A DNA stretch of 64,000 nucleotides from Anammoximicrobium sp964645045 (lineage in GTDB: Bacteria > Planctomycetota > Planctomycetia > Pirellulales > Pirellulaceae): assembly GCA_964645045.1 (NCBI GenBank), contig CAZXYZ010000055.1:7045-71044 (forward strand), read 5' to 3'. Shown here one piece after another: positions 16,009 to 25,344 of this stretch. The notes under the pieces were generated by a model. It did not search any database. It was not told where the DNA came from and saw only the letters and a program-made list of their open reading frames with translations. A program made the position numbers and the translations under genes. Position 1 is the stretch's first letter. Each line of letters starts with the position of its first letter.

Positions 16009-19000
16009 GATCGTTGATCCGCTGGGCGGTCCACAACACACCGGCGATGAACACGCTGATGTTGTCCATCTTGATTGTGGGCGGCGTCAGCCTGGCCATG
16101 ATGCGCCGCGAGGTCTTTCCGGAGTTCGATCTGGAGATGATCCTGGTGACGGTGCCGTATCCCGGCGCCACGCCGGAAGAGGTGGAAGAAGGCATCTGCC
16201 AGAAGATCGAAGAAGCCGTCCGCTCGATTAGCGGCCTCAAGAAGCAAGTCGCCGTCGCGCAGGAAGGCGCGGGCTACCTGGTGCTGTACCTGGAATCCAA
16301 CGTCAACGTGCAGAAGATCCTCAACGAGGTGCGGGCCGAAATCGACCGCATCCCCAGCTTTCCCGATCTGGCCGAAGATCCCGAGGTCCAGCAGATCACC
16401 TTCCGGTCGCCGGCGATCCGCGTGGGGGTGATCGGCCCAGAGGCCGATTCGCCGGAAGCGGAGTGGCGGCTGCGCGAACTGGGCGAGCAGATCCGCGACG
16501 AACTGCTGTTGCTGCCTTCGGTCTCGCAGGCGGACCTGACCAATGTCCGCAAGTACCAGATCGACGTCGAGATTCCCGAAGCGACGTTGCGGAAATACGG
16601 TTTGACGCTGCAGCAAGTCGCCCGGACGGTGCGCCGCGAGAATATCGAGCTGCCGGGCGGCAAAATCAACACCAGCTCGCAAGATATCCTGCTGCGCGGC
16701 AAGAACAAGCGGCTAACCGGCGCGGACATCGCCCGCATTCCACTGGTCACCGATGCCCGCGGCGTCGTGCTGACCGCCGCTGATCTGGGCGTCGTCCGGG
16801 ACGACTTCGAGGACACCACGGCCAGCAATCGCGTGAACGGCAAGCCGGCCATGGTGATCGCGATCAACCGCACGTCCAGCGAGGATCTGCTGGCGATCGT
16901 CGAGGAGGTGCAGACCTTCCTCACGGAGCGGTCGGCGACCATGCCGCCCGGGTACCAGTTGACCTCGTGGCAGGACAGCTCGATCGACGTCCGCGACCGC
17001 ATGGATCTGTTGCTGAGCAACGGGCTGCAAGGCCTGGTGCTGGTGTTTCTGGTGCTGGCCGTATTCCTCGAACTCAAGCTGGCCTTTTGGGTCGCGATCG
17101 GGATTCCCATCGCGGTGCTGGGCGGCAGTGCGGTCCTGTTGGGCTGCGGCCAAACCCTGAACATGCTGTCGATGTTCGCCTTTTTGCTGGTGCTGGGAAT
17201 TGTCGTCGATGATGCCATCGTGATCGGCGAGAACATCTACGTGCATCGCGATCGCCACGAAAGCCTGGTCGAGGCGGCGGTCAACGGGACCGTCGAGGTG
17301 TGGTCTTCGGTGGCCGCATCCGTTTTGACTACCGTGATGGCCTTTGTGCCGCTGTTCTTTGTCTCCGGCGTCATGGGCAAGTTCATCGCGGTGATGCCGG
17401 TCGCCGTGATTTCCATGCTGGCGATCTCGCTGTTGGAGAGCACGCTCGTGCTGCCCTGCCATCTGGCTCACCGGGACAGCCTGATATTTCGCGTGCTAGG
17501 CGTCGTCCTGTACCCGTTGCGGCCGCTGACGGCGCTGTTTGCCCGGATCAACCGCGGGACCGATCACGCCGTGCATTGGTTCGTCGCCAGGTTCTACCTG
17601 CCGGTGATCGGCTGGAGCCTGAAATATCCGGCAGTCGTTATTGCGGCCAGCCTTGCCGCCCTGCTGGTGACCGCCGGCCTGGTGCGTTCCGGTTTCACGC
17701 CCTATGTCCTGTTCCCCAAACTGGACAGCCGGATTATTGAAGCCAAAGTCGCCTACCCCGACGGGACCCCGGCCGCGGTCACCGAGCGGGCCACGCGGAA
17801 GCTGGAAGAAGCCATCCGGCGGGTCGACGAACGGATTGCCGCGCAGCATCTCGCCGTCGTGACGCTGACTCACCGGGCGGTAGGCGAGGTCACCGGCGCA
17901 GGCTCGCTGGGCCCCGAGTCGCGCAGTTCGGGCAGTCACCTGGGCGGCGTGTACGTCGAACTGGTCGATCCCTCGCAACGCGACGTCACCAGCGAAGAAA
18001 TCCTTCGTCAATGGCGGGCCGATGCGGGCGAGTTCCCCGGCGCTGAACGCTTGACCTTCGGCAGCGCGAACATGGGACCGGGCGGACCGCCGATCGAATT
18101 CAAACTGCTGGCGGGCACCCGGGACGTGGCCCAATTGGAGGCGGCGGTTGAGGAGTGCAAAGCCCGTCTGGCGCAGTATCCCGGCGTGTTTGATATCCGC
18201 GACGATTCGTCGCCGGGAAAATGGGAGTACCAGCTGCGGGTCCAGGACAAGGCCCTCGCGATGGGCGTCACCGCGGGCGATCTGGCCGAGACGGTGCGGG
18301 CCTCGTATTACGGTGAAGAGGTCATGCGGCTGCAGCGCGGGCGGCACGAGGTCAAGCTGATGGTCCGCTACCCCGAACAGCAGCGCCGCTCGCTGGCGGA
18401 TTTCGACGAAGTACGGGTCCGCACGGGCGACGGATCCGAGCGGCCCTTGACGGAACTGGCGGACGTGACCATCGGCCGGGGCTATTCGGAAATCAATCGC
18501 GTCGACCAATTGCGGTCGATCACGGTCACGGCCGATTTGGACGACACGCGCGCCAATGCATCGCAGATCGTCAGCGACCTGCAGGCGAACTTCGTCCCCG
18601 GCATGTTCGCCAAGCACCCCAACGTGCGCGTCCGCTGGGAGGGCCAGCGGGAGGAAAGCGACGAATCGATGCAAAGTCTGTTCGTCGGTTTCCTGCTGGC
18701 GATCTTCGGCATGTACTGCCTGTTGACGCTGGAATTCCGGTCCTATTTTCAGCCGTTCCTGATCCTGACCATCATTCCGTTTGGCTTCATGGGCGCCATC
18801 TGGGGCCACGCGCTGATGGGGCTGCCGCTGACGATCTTCAGCATGTTCGGCCTGGTGTCGCTGACCGGCGTGGTCGTCAACGACTCGATTGTCATGGTCG
18901 ACTTTATCAACCAACGGCTGCAGGCGGGCACGCCGCTGAGGACGGCGCTGCTGGAAGCGGGCCGGCGGCGCTTCCGCCCGGTTCTGCTGACGTCGATGAC

Positions 19001-19214
19001 CACCGTCGCGGGCTTGGCGCCGATGCTCGTGGAAACCTCGTTCCAGGCCCAGGTGCTAGTGCCGATGGCCGCCAGCCTGGCGTTCGGCCTGATGGCCTCG
19101 ACCGTCCTGGTGCTGATCACCGTGCCGGCTTTGTACTCGGTCTACGGCCGCCTGGTGGGAATTCACGCGGGGAGCGGCGACGTCGCGGAGTTTGAAACAG
19201 CTGCTGACGGCTGA
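16005..19214 (+). CDS. RND-family efflux pump (AcrB/MdtB-like permease)
   Basis: The 1069-residue protein has the RND layout: a first membrane helix after MRSLIRWAVHNTPAMNTLML, a large periplasmic loop, helices II-VI with the motif LGIVVDDAIVIGENIYVHR (about residues 400-418), a second large loop, and helices VII-XII ending VLVLITVPALYSVYGRL. The Asp-Asp pair of the TM4 proton relay is present. It should export a small toxic compound using the proton gradient, working with the adaptor whose gene it overlaps by four bases. The substrate cannot be told; the TetR regulator suggests an organic ligand rather than metal. Confidence 0.9.
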   Translation: MRSLIRWAVHNTPAMNTLMLSILIVGGVSLAMMRREVFPEFDLEMILVTVPYPGATPEEVEEGICQKIEEAVRSISGLKKQVAVAQEGAGYLVLYLESNVNVQKILNEVRAEIDRIPSFPDLAEDPEVQQITFRSPAIRVGVIGPEADSPEAEWRLRELGEQIRDELLLLPSVSQADLTNVRKYQIDVEIPEATLRKYGLTLQQVARTVRRENIELPGGKINTSSQDILLRGKNKRLTGADIARIPLVTDARGVVLTAADLGVVRDDFEDTTASNRVNGKPAMVIAINRTSSEDLLAIVEEVQTFLTERSATMPPGYQLTSWQDSSIDVRDRMDLLLSNGLQGLVLVFLVLAVFLELKLAFWVAIGIPIAVLGGSAVLLGCGQTLNMLSMFAFLLVLGIVVDDAIVIGENIYVHRDRHESLVEAAVNGTVEVWSSVAASVLTTVMAFVPLFFVSGVMGKFIAVMPVAVISMLAISLLESTLVLPCHLAHRDSLIFRVLGVVLYPLRPLTALFARINRGTDHAVHWFVARFYLPVIGWSLKYPAVVIAASLAALLVTAGLVRSGFTPYVLFPKLDSRIIEAKVAYPDGTPAAVTERATRKLEEAIRRVDERIAAQHLAVVTLTHRAVGEVTGAGSLGPESRSSGSHLGGVYVELVDPSQRDVTSEEILRQWRADAGEFPGAERLTFGSANMGPGGPPIEFKLLAGTRDVAQLEAAVEECKARLAQYPGVFDIRDDSSPGKWEYQLRVQDKALAMGVTAGDLAETVRASYYGEEVMRLQRGRHEVKLMVRYPEQQRRSLADFDEVRVRTGDGSERPLTELADVTIGRGYSEINRVDQLRSITVTADLDDTRANASQIVSDLQANFVPGMFAKHPNVRVRWEGQREESDESMQSLFVGFLLAIFGMYCLLTLEFRSYFQPFLILTIIPFGFMGAIWGHALMGLPLTIFSMFGLVSLTGVVVNDSIVMVDFINQRLQAGTPLRTALLEAGRRRFRPVLLTSMTTVAGLAPMLVETSFQAQVLVPMAASLAFGLMASTVLVLITVPALYSVYGRLVGIHAGSGDVAEFETAADG

Positions 19215-19301
19215 GGATAGCCGCATCGGTCACCGGGCGGCAGACGCCAAAGGGAGCTGGTTGTCTTTGGCTTGCAACCGGGCGGTTGTCAGGGCCCGAT
19301 T

Positions 19302-19820
19302 TCAGGGCTTGCTCTGTCCGGCGAATCTCCCCTGATACGTTGCATGGCCGTCGCACTTCTCAAAGACGAATTGGCAAATCCGAGTTTCCGGATAGAGGGC
19401 CAGCGGTGCGTGTCCGAGGTTCACGATTTCCAGAACCTGATGGTTCGAGATGCCCGGGTGCATGAAGCCCGCGGTGACATGAACCGCAAGGCCGAACCGC
19501 GCGAACCGGCTTCGTCCTTCGAGGCGGCCGGAAATGTCATCGGCCAAGGTGATCCGCTCCCGCGTAATTCCGAGGACCATCTCACCCGGCTTGATCACCA
19601 GGTAACTTCCGTCCTCCACGTGGACGCTGTCGGTGATGTCCTCGAACCGGGAATCGTTCTTGACGTGGTAGATCTCGAACCGCTTCTTGAATACCCGGAA
19701 GTCGTTCCCCAGCGTAAGGTCGATGGACCCGGGTCCGATCTGCGATCTGTCGAGCGGCTCGATTCTGATCGATCCGTTGTCCAGTGCCTTTTCGATCTCT
19801 GCTCCAATCAAAATGCTCAT
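19302..19820 (-). CDS. dcd: dCTP deaminase
   Basis: The enzyme deaminates dCTP to dUTP (or, if bifunctional, directly to dUMP) in the dTTP pathway. The 172-residue length fits. Motifs are GPGSIDLTLGNDFRVF (residues about 27-42), LADDISGRLEGRSRFARFGL (about 94-113) and TAGFMHPGISNHQVLEIVN, in which the Glu of VLEIVN is the family's catalytic glutamate. The start MSILIGAEIEKAL at 19820 was preferred over an upstream ATG because the family begins there. It is a single gene converging with the RND pump operon. Confidence 0.9.
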   Translation of the reverse strand: MSILIGAEIEKALDNGSIRIEPLDRSQIGPGSIDLTLGNDFRVFKKRFEIYHVKNDSRFEDITDSVHVEDGSYLVIKPGEMVLGITRERITLADDISGRLEGRSRFARFGLAVHVTAGFMHPGISNHQVLEIVNLGHAPLALYPETRICQFVFEKCDGHATYQGRFAGQSKP

Positions 19821-20174
19821 CGCCGCGCATCCTTTTTCGAGGTTTGGATCCACGGGCGATTATACCCGGCAATCGGCACTCCCGGGCTGACATTGCATCC
19901 GTAATTGCGGACCGGTTGGCGAACGGCTGGCGTAAGCCCGCCGGTGTTCCGCATGACCGCACGTTTACGCGACGGGTTGACCATATCATGTTCGGTGAAA
20001 TCAACTGACGGCAGGCGTTGGGCTCGTAAAGACCATACACCGGTGGGCTTACGCCTCACCGTTCGCCAGGATTTCTGCAGCGTTTGGGTTGCCTTGCCAA
20101 GCGGCAGCCCGAATGCCAGAATGGCGCGTTCTCACGAGGACTTTGGCTCGATACACCAACGGAGACCAGCAGCC
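19821..20174. other. Divergent intergenic region with an imperfect inverted repeat
   Basis: This stretch between dcd and the esterase gene holds no coding frame I can support. Arms at 19916-19947 and 20037-20069 form an imperfect inverted repeat about 154 bp overall. The arms share GGCGAACGG, GCGTAAGCCC and CCGGTG with a repeat type frequent in planctomycete intergenic DNA. Confidence 0.6.
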
Positions 20175-21419
20175 ATGCGACGAACCTGTTCCTCGACTCG
20201 CGTTGCCCTGATGCCCTTTTTGCTTCTGGTTCTTTCTACGCCGTGGTACACATGCGCCGCGGAGCCGGCGGCAAGAAGGGTCTTCCGCCCGGATGCGCCC
20301 GACATGCCGGTCTACACTTTGCCGGATGCTCTCACGACCGTCGCTGGCAGGAAGATCGCCACGGCCGACGACTGGACGGCGGTCCGTCGCCCGGAGATCC
20401 TGGAGTTGTTCCGCACGCACGTCTACGGCCGGGTCCCCGCCACACCGTACCAGAAGAGCTTCAGGGTCGTCCGCGAAGACTCCCAGGCGATGGACGGCGC
20501 CGCGACACTCAAGCAGGTCGAGATCACCATTACCGCGGCGGGAAAGGCGCTCACGATTCACCTGACGCTGTTCGTCCCCAACGCGGTTCCGAAGCCTGTC
20601 CCGGCCTTTCTGTTGATCTGCAACCGCGGCCCGGAGAATATCGATCCGACGCGGAAGTTGAAGAGCGAGTTCTGGCCCGCCGAGGAGGTGGTCGCGCGGG
20701 GCTACGGAATCGCCGCCTTCCACAACGCGGACGCGGATCCCGACAAGCATGATGGATTCAAGGACGGCATCCACGGGCTGCTGGATGACGGCCCGCGCGG
20801 GCCTGACGCATGGGGCACGATTGCCGCCTGGGCTTGGGGAGCAAGCCGCTGCCTGGATTACTTCGAGACCGATCCGGACGTTGCGCGCGACAAGGTCGCG
20901 GTGATCGGCCACTCGCGCGGCGGGAAGACGGCGCTGTGGGCCGGCGCCGGGGACGAGCGTTTCGCCATCGTCTGCTCCAACGATTCGGGCTGTGGCGGGG
21001 CCGCGCTCAGCCGGCGGCAGAACAAGGAGAAGGAGACGGTGGCCAAGATCAACAAGGGCTTCCCGCACTGGTTCAACGAGACGTTCAAGACCTATGGCGG
21101 ATGCGAGGCGTCGCTGCCCGTCGATCAACACATGCTCGTCGCGCTGATCGCGCCGCGGGCGGTGTGCGTGGGGAGTGCCGAGCAAGACCTGTGGGCCGAT
21201 CCGCGTGGCGAATTTCTGAGCGTCGTCCACGCCGGGCCGGTTTACCGGCTGTTTGGCAAGCAGGGTCTGGGGGCGTCGCCGGAGATGCCGGCGATCGGCG
21301 AGCCCCTGCACGGCGACGGCGCCCACTACCACATCCGCGAGGGAAAGCACAACCTGACCCTGGATGACTGGCAATGCTACCTGGACTTCGCCGACAAGGT
21401 ATTCCGGCGGGCGAAGTGA
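20175..21419 (+). CDS. Exported alpha/beta-hydrolase, glucuronoyl/acetylxylan-esterase-like
   Basis: The 414-residue protein has a signal peptide (residues 1-29, ending WYTCAAEP). A nucleophile elbow GHSRGGKTALW places the serine at residue 247, and the tail HYHIREGKHNLTLDDW supplies the expected histidine (392). The GxSRxGK form of the elbow is typical of carbohydrate-esterase family 15 (4-O-methyl-glucuronoyl esterases) and related polysaccharide esterases. It would act outside the cytoplasm on ester links in plant or algal polysaccharide. No glycoside hydrolase is adjacent, so the substrate is open. The ATG at 20175 was chosen because it opens the signal peptide. Confidence 0.75.
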   Translation: MRRTCSSTRVALMPFLLLVLSTPWYTCAAEPAARRVFRPDAPDMPVYTLPDALTTVAGRKIATADDWTAVRRPEILELFRTHVYGRVPATPYQKSFRVVREDSQAMDGAATLKQVEITITAAGKALTIHLTLFVPNAVPKPVPAFLLICNRGPENIDPTRKLKSEFWPAEEVVARGYGIAAFHNADADPDKHDGFKDGIHGLLDDGPRGPDAWGTIAAWAWGASRCLDYFETDPDVARDKVAVIGHSRGGKTALWAGAGDERFAIVCSNDSGCGGAALSRRQNKEKETVAKINKGFPHWFNETFKTYGGCEASLPVDQHMLVALIAPRAVCVGSAEQDLWADPRGEFLSVVHAGPVYRLFGKQGLGASPEMPAIGEPLHGDGAHYHIREGKHNLTLDDWQCYLDFADKVFRRAK

Positions 21420-21839
21420 ACCGGACGAGGGAGCGACTGGGGGGCATACCTCCCGAACGGATTCGCACTGTGCCGCCGCCGGGCACGGCTGTCGAGGAAG
21501 AGGGGCTGGACCACGAGTTCCGCAGGGCGCCTTCTTGCGAACCTGGCGTGAACACGCACAGCGGCAGAGCGAGCTGAGTGTCAGAGGGAGCAGAGGCTTG
21601 CATCCGCCAAGAAATCGGCTAGGTTGATCCAGACAGCGGAGAACCAGTCAACCGGCCCGGCAGAACACGGTTCGCCGATGGCCTCCCGGAATTCTAATGG
21701 CGGAACCGCCTTTGGGGACCGCGGTGTCGAGAGAATTGCTGTCGAAAGATTTGCCGGGTGGACGTGTTGCGGGCTGGGGCACGAGTAATTGCTATCGTTC
21801 GCCGCCTACCGTAGGGCGGTCGTATCGGGGGAGCTGAGC
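21420..21839 (+). other. Gene-free stretch after the esterase gene
   Basis: Apart from the short Uma2-like remnant near 21425-21560, I see no gene, strong hairpin or tandem repeat in this 420-base region. The antitoxin ATG at 21840 has a GGGGGAG site just upstream. Confidence 0.5.
21425..21560 (+). pseudogene. Possible remnant of a Uma2 (DUF820) gene
   Basis: In one plus frame this reads RERLGGIPPERIRTVPPPGT followed by AVEEEGLDHEFRR, which resembles the N-terminal segment of one Uma2 subfamily (LGGIP.ERIR..PPPGTATE). The match stops after about 40 codons and the PD-(D/E)XK core is missing, so this would be a broken copy. The call rests on recall of the family pattern only. Confidence 0.35.
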
Positions 21840-22034
21840 ATGACGATTTTGTTAGAACTCGATGAGGTTCAATCGCAGCGTCTCCGGGAACTTGCGCTCA
21901 CGTTGAAGGTAGATGCGAACGAACTGGCAAGAGCCGCGATCAACGATCTTGTGTCCCATCCGGCCGAGGACTTCGATCGGGCGGTGCAGTATGTCCTTGA
22001 GAAGAACCGCGAACTCTACCAGCGACTGGCGTGA
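21840..22034 (+). CDS. Antitoxin of a Doc-type toxin-antitoxin pair
   Basis: The 64-residue acidic protein (MTILLELDEVQSQRLRELAL...) has the layout of a small antitoxin: an N-terminal beta strand and helix that could form a ribbon-helix-helix DNA-binding fold, then a helical tail (DFDRAVQYVLEKNRELYQRL) expected to wrap the toxin. Its stop overlaps the GTG start of the doc gene (GTGA), a translational coupling usual for such pairs. It probably binds and represses its own promoter. No named family is certain. Confidence 0.7.
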   Translation: MTILLELDEVQSQRLRELALTLKVDANELARAAINDLVSHPAEDFDRAVQYVLEKNRELYQRLA

Positions 22035-22420
22035 CGCGATACCTGAGTTTACCCGAGATTCTGGAAATCCACCGTCGCGTCCTGGCGCAATCCGGCGGCG
22101 CAGGCGGCGTCCGTGATTTTGGGGCGATCGAGTCGGCCCTCGCGCAACCTCAAATGACGTTCGGCGGCGAGGAACTGTACCCTACGATCGAAGCCAAGGC
22201 GAGCGCGATATGCTTTTCGTTGGTGATGAACCACCCCTTCGTTGATGGCAACAAACGCGTCGGGCACGCCGCGATGGAGACGTTTCTGGTACTCAATGCC
22301 TATGAATTGCGTGCCGAGGTTGATGACGCGGAGGAAACGATTTTGCACTTGGCTGCTGGCCGCCTGTCGCGGGCGGAGTTGGTGAATTGGGTCACGGCCC
22401 ACATCCAACGCCTGGGCTGA
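22031..22420 (+). CDS. doc: Doc-family (Fic domain) toxin
   Basis: The 129-residue protein carries the Fic/Doc core HPFVDGNKRVGHAAM (residues about 73-87), with the catalytic His, the Asp/Asn variant of HxFx(D/N)GN and the anion-binding Lys. The N-terminus (YLSLPEILEIHRRVL) and the region ESALAQPQMTFGG are typical of death-on-curing proteins. Doc phosphorylates elongation factor Tu and stops translation; the variant motif ending GNKR rather than GNGR favours the kinase-type Doc over AMPylating Fic. The start is GTG. The upstream gene is its antitoxin. Confidence 0.88.
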   Translation: MTRYLSLPEILEIHRRVLAQSGGAGGVRDFGAIESALAQPQMTFGGEELYPTIEAKASAICFSLVMNHPFVDGNKRVGHAAMETFLVLNAYELRAEVDDAEETILHLAAGRLSRAELVNWVTAHIQRLG

Positions 22421-22597
22421 TCGCAGCGACGAACGTTGGGATGCAGGCGAGCGGAATCAAGCAAGCAACTGCGAGGTTACTCCCGACCTCAGGATCGGAT
22501 GCGGTTTGGGGACGACCTTCGTGCTCGCCAAAGCCTGCGCGAAGGCAAAGGCGTTCCCATTGAATACCTCGACACGTAGATCGTCGGAGGATGTTGA

Positions 22598-23509
22598 ATG
22601 AGCAACGGAGTATCTCAGCCTTTGCCGCCCCATGGACGGCTGATTTCTGCGGGAATGGCCGGAGCCGCTGCGCTCGGGCTGCTGTTGAATCATTACATGA
22701 TCGATTCCCAGAATGTCGGCAAGCTCATTATTCTTTGCCTGGGCCCGATTGCTTTCTTCCTTGGGATCGGCGGAATTGTCGAGCCTAAGATCCTCTGGTC
22801 GGTCGGCAAATACGGCAAACATCTTCCCGTGATCTACAAGCTGATCGGTGGAGCGTTGGGAGCGATGGGAGTTGCCGTCACGATTTGCTTGCTTCTGTTC
22901 GTCTACCGACTTGGACCGCCCGGGCCGAAGTCCTCGAGTCGCCTGCCCAGGAAGGTGGCCACCCCCGCGGAACGGCCCCTCACCCCTCCTCCTGTCACCG
23001 CTTCGAAACCAGAGCGGCGCGTGGCACCGCAGGAGGTTATGTACCTGACCTACGCTCGCCCCAGGAAGCGCTGGGAGAAAATGGATGAAGCGGCCGGGCA
23101 GGGTGTTCGCCGCGGCGATTTGGCGGGCGTCACGACGCTGCATTATACCGACGGGGAGCATGCACTCCTCAAAGTGCTCTGGCCCGATGTGCTGGAAGTC
23201 GGCGACCGTTTCACCGTAGAACTGCAAGGGGCGAACTCCGTTGAAATGGTCGATCTGGAGGGCGCCGACGCCAACGCGCGCATCTCCCTGCCGGACAGCG
23301 ACAAGCCTGCCGTCGTGGAGATCATCCGCGGGAAAGACGAGATCCTCTTCACCTGTGACGGCCAGTCGCAGAGACCTTATTACGCCAGCGGGAAGCTGCG
23401 CGGGGACGAAGCCAGGACGGCGCTGCTCGGTTCCCCACTCCGGCCGGGATTCAGTGTGAAGAAGGGGGGCCAAGCAAGCTTTCGCAACGCGCAAATCGTC
23501 AAACCCTAA
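22598..23509 (+). CDS. Membrane protein with C-terminal soluble domain, unknown
   Basis: The 303-residue protein starts at an ATG with a CGGAGG site. It has three probable membrane helices (about residues 16-33, 42-60 and 82-105), a Pro/Ser-rich linker (about 106-145), then a soluble domain (about 145-300) with alternating strands (VMYLTYARPRKRWEKM, HYTDGEHALLKVLWPD). The tail (SVKKGGQASFRNAQIVKP) looks like a beta-sandwich end. I do not recognise a family. It stands alone between the doc gene and a convergent minus-strand cluster. Confidence 0.6.
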   Translation: MSNGVSQPLPPHGRLISAGMAGAAALGLLLNHYMIDSQNVGKLIILCLGPIAFFLGIGGIVEPKILWSVGKYGKHLPVIYKLIGGALGAMGVAVTICLLLFVYRLGPPGPKSSSRLPRKVATPAERPLTPPPVTASKPERRVAPQEVMYLTYARPRKRWEKMDEAAGQGVRRGDLAGVTTLHYTDGEHALLKVLWPDVLEVGDRFTVELQGANSVEMVDLEGADANARISLPDSDKPAVVEIIRGKDEILFTCDGQSQRPYYASGKLRGDEARTALLGSPLRPGFSVKKGGQASFRNAQIVKP

Positions 23510-23535
23510 CGGTGCTAAAGAGTCTTTCCTGACGG

Positions 23536-23823
23536 TCACTCCAAGATCGCGTCGATCCGTTGGCGAAGTTCTTCCACCGTGACGCCGCGGACCAGAAATT
23601 GCTTGTGGCCCGCGGTCATGCCGGCGACCAGTTCCAACTGGGATTTCCGTAAGTCCAGCGCGTCGCTCAGCACGCCGATCAGGGCCTTGTTGGCTTTGCC
23701 TTTTTCGGCAATCTGCGTCACCGAGACCTTTAACGCGCCGTCTTGCTCGCCACGCACGCCGGATGATCTGGCGCCGGGCTGAGCGCGGACAGGCAACAGC
23801 ACGCCTTCGGGATGTGGCTGCAA
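23536..23823 (-). CDS. DUF167 (YggU-type) protein
   Basis: The 95-residue product matches DUF167: PHPEGVLLPVRAQPGARSSG, the strand LKVSVTQIAEKGKANKALIG and the end LELVAGMTAGHKQFLVRG. The family is small, cytoplasmic and of unknown function, often beside yggS, as here. The likely start is TTG at 23823, five bases after the yggS stop. Confidence 0.85.
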   Translation of the reverse strand: MQPHPEGVLLPVRAQPGARSSGVRGEQDGALKVSVTQIAEKGKANKALIGVLSDALDLRKSQLELVAGMTAGHKQFLVRGVTVEELRQRIDAILE

Positions 23824-23828
23824 GACAA

Positions 23829-24536
23829 TCAGGATTCCACTCCTTCAAACAACGCCGACCCGACGCGGACCAGGGTGGCCCCTTCCTCGATCGCCACTTC
23901 GAAATCCCCGCTCATGCCCATCGACAAATGTGTCAGAGAGATCTCCGGCGGACAGCACGCGGCCAATCGGTCGCGCAGACCCCGCAGCCGCACGAAATCT
24001 CCGCGGGCGTCGTCCAACGTTCCTCCCCAGCGGGCCATGGCCATCAGACCGCAAACATGCACATGCGGCAAACGGGCGATCTGTGGCAGCAGCGGCTCGA
24101 CTTCGTCAGGACCCAAGCCTGTCTTCGTCGCGTCGCCCGAGACGTTGACTTCGATCAGAACCTCCAGCGTCCGTCCGGTTTGCTGCATGGTCTGCGACGC
24201 GGCTTCCAGTAACCGCGAGCTGTCGCCGGCGTGCAGCAGCGTCACCAGCGGCAGGGTGCGGCGCGCCTTGTTGCGCTGCAAATGCCCGATCATGTGCCAG
24301 CGGACAGGGCGGCCGCTCAGCGAGTCGGCCTTTTGCCAAAGGTCTTGCGGGCGGCTTTCGCCCAAGTCATCGCAGCCGGCCGCCAGCAGGGCTTCGATCT
24401 CGGGCAAGCCGACGTACTTGCTGACCGCGACCAGCGTGACGTCCTCGGCGCGGCGGCCGCTTCGTCCGGCGGCGTCCGCGATCGCCTGGCGGACGCGGGC
24501 GACATTATCAGCGATGCGTTGTTCGAGAGGGGACAT
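23829..24536 (-). CDS. yggS: YggS/PLPBP-family pyridoxal-phosphate homeostasis protein
   Basis: This 235-residue single-domain TIM-barrel protein binds pyridoxal phosphate and buffers the free cofactor. Seen are VTLVAVSKYV with the cofactor lysine (residue about 39), WHMIGHLQRNKARR, EVLIEVNVSGDATKTGL, and LSMGMSGDFEVAIEEGATLVR with the phosphate loop (SMGMSGD). It lies 14 bases after scpB and 5 bases before the DUF167 gene on the same strand, consistent with one transcript. Confidence 0.92.
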   Translation of the reverse strand: MSPLEQRIADNVARVRQAIADAAGRSGRRAEDVTLVAVSKYVGLPEIEALLAAGCDDLGESRPQDLWQKADSLSGRPVRWHMIGHLQRNKARRTLPLVTLLHAGDSSRLLEAASQTMQQTGRTLEVLIEVNVSGDATKTGLGPDEVEPLLPQIARLPHVHVCGLMAMARWGGTLDDARGDFVRLRGLRDRLAACCPPEISLTHLSMGMSGDFEVAIEEGATLVRVGSALFEGVES

Positions 24537-24550
24537 TTTACCTACTTGTG

Positions 24551-25339
24551 CTATTCAGGGCTCTGCGGCAAGTCGCGGAGACCTTGTAGACCGAACACCT
24601 GCAGGAACCGCTCGGTCGTACAAAACCGCGGCGTCCGGGGCTGGTCGTGCGACCGCTCGACGCGCAGCAATTGCCTGCGCACCAATTGAGCCAGCAGGCT
24701 GCCGCTGGGCCTGCCGCGCAGCGCATCCACATCCTCGCGCGTCATCGGCTGCTTGTACGCGACAATCGCCAGCACGTCGACCGCCGCCTGGGACAGTTTA
24801 GCCGCTTTGACGCGGCCGTAAAAGACGTCGCGCAGCGAGTGGAACTCGTCCCGCAAGGCCATGCGGTATCCGGCGCCGACCGATTCGATCCGGTACGGGC
24901 AACCTTCCTCGTCGTAACTTTGGTTCAGTTCGACCACCAATTCGTCGATCTCATGGGCCCTGACGCCGCGCATCAGCGCGGCGACGTTTTCGCTGGTCAG
25001 CGGCTGGTTCTCCGGATGCCCGACGAACAGCATCGCCTCCAGGATCGTGCGCGGCGAGACCTCGCACGCCGCCTCGCGGTTGGCCGGCTCCGGCGGTCCG
25101 CTGCTGTCCGCCTCGTCGACGGCCGGTTCTTCGCCTTCGTCCGGATCCTCGTCGCCCCAGCTGTCGGCAGCGCCGGCGTCGGGATCCGGCAGCGGCGTGT
25201 AGGGATCGTCGCCGCGGGCGATCAACTCCGCATACGCCTGCGTCAACTCGTCCAACGGCAGCCCATGCTCGTCGGACGGGGGAGATTGGAACAGCTGCAG
25301 CCCCAGCGGTTCCTGCTGCTTCCTGCGTCGGGGTTTCAT
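24551..25339 (-). CDS. scpB: Segregation and condensation protein B
   Basis: ScpB dimers bind ScpA-SMC and help organise and segregate the chromosome. The 262-residue protein has an acidic N-terminal extension (about residues 1-85, Asp/Glu/Pro-rich), then two winged-helix domains: SPRTILEAMLFVGHPENQPL and AAKLSQAAVDVLAIVAYKQP. The latter contains the family hallmark AIVAYKQPMTREDVDALRG. The ATG at 25339 sits five bases after the stop of the upstream oxidoreductase gene. scpA is not in the window, which is unusual since the two are commonly adjacent. Confidence 0.9.
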   Translation of the reverse strand: MKPRRRKQQEPLGLQLFQSPPSDEHGLPLDELTQAYAELIARGDDPYTPLPDPDAGAADSWGDEDPDEGEEPAVDEADSSGPPEPANREAACEVSPRTILEAMLFVGHPENQPLTSENVAALMRGVRAHEIDELVVELNQSYDEEGCPYRIESVGAGYRMALRDEFHSLRDVFYGRVKAAKLSQAAVDVLAIVAYKQPMTREDVDALRGRPSGSLLAQLVRRQLLRVERSHDQPRTPRFCTTERFLQVFGLQGLRDLPQSPE

Positions 25340-25344
25340 GGCGT

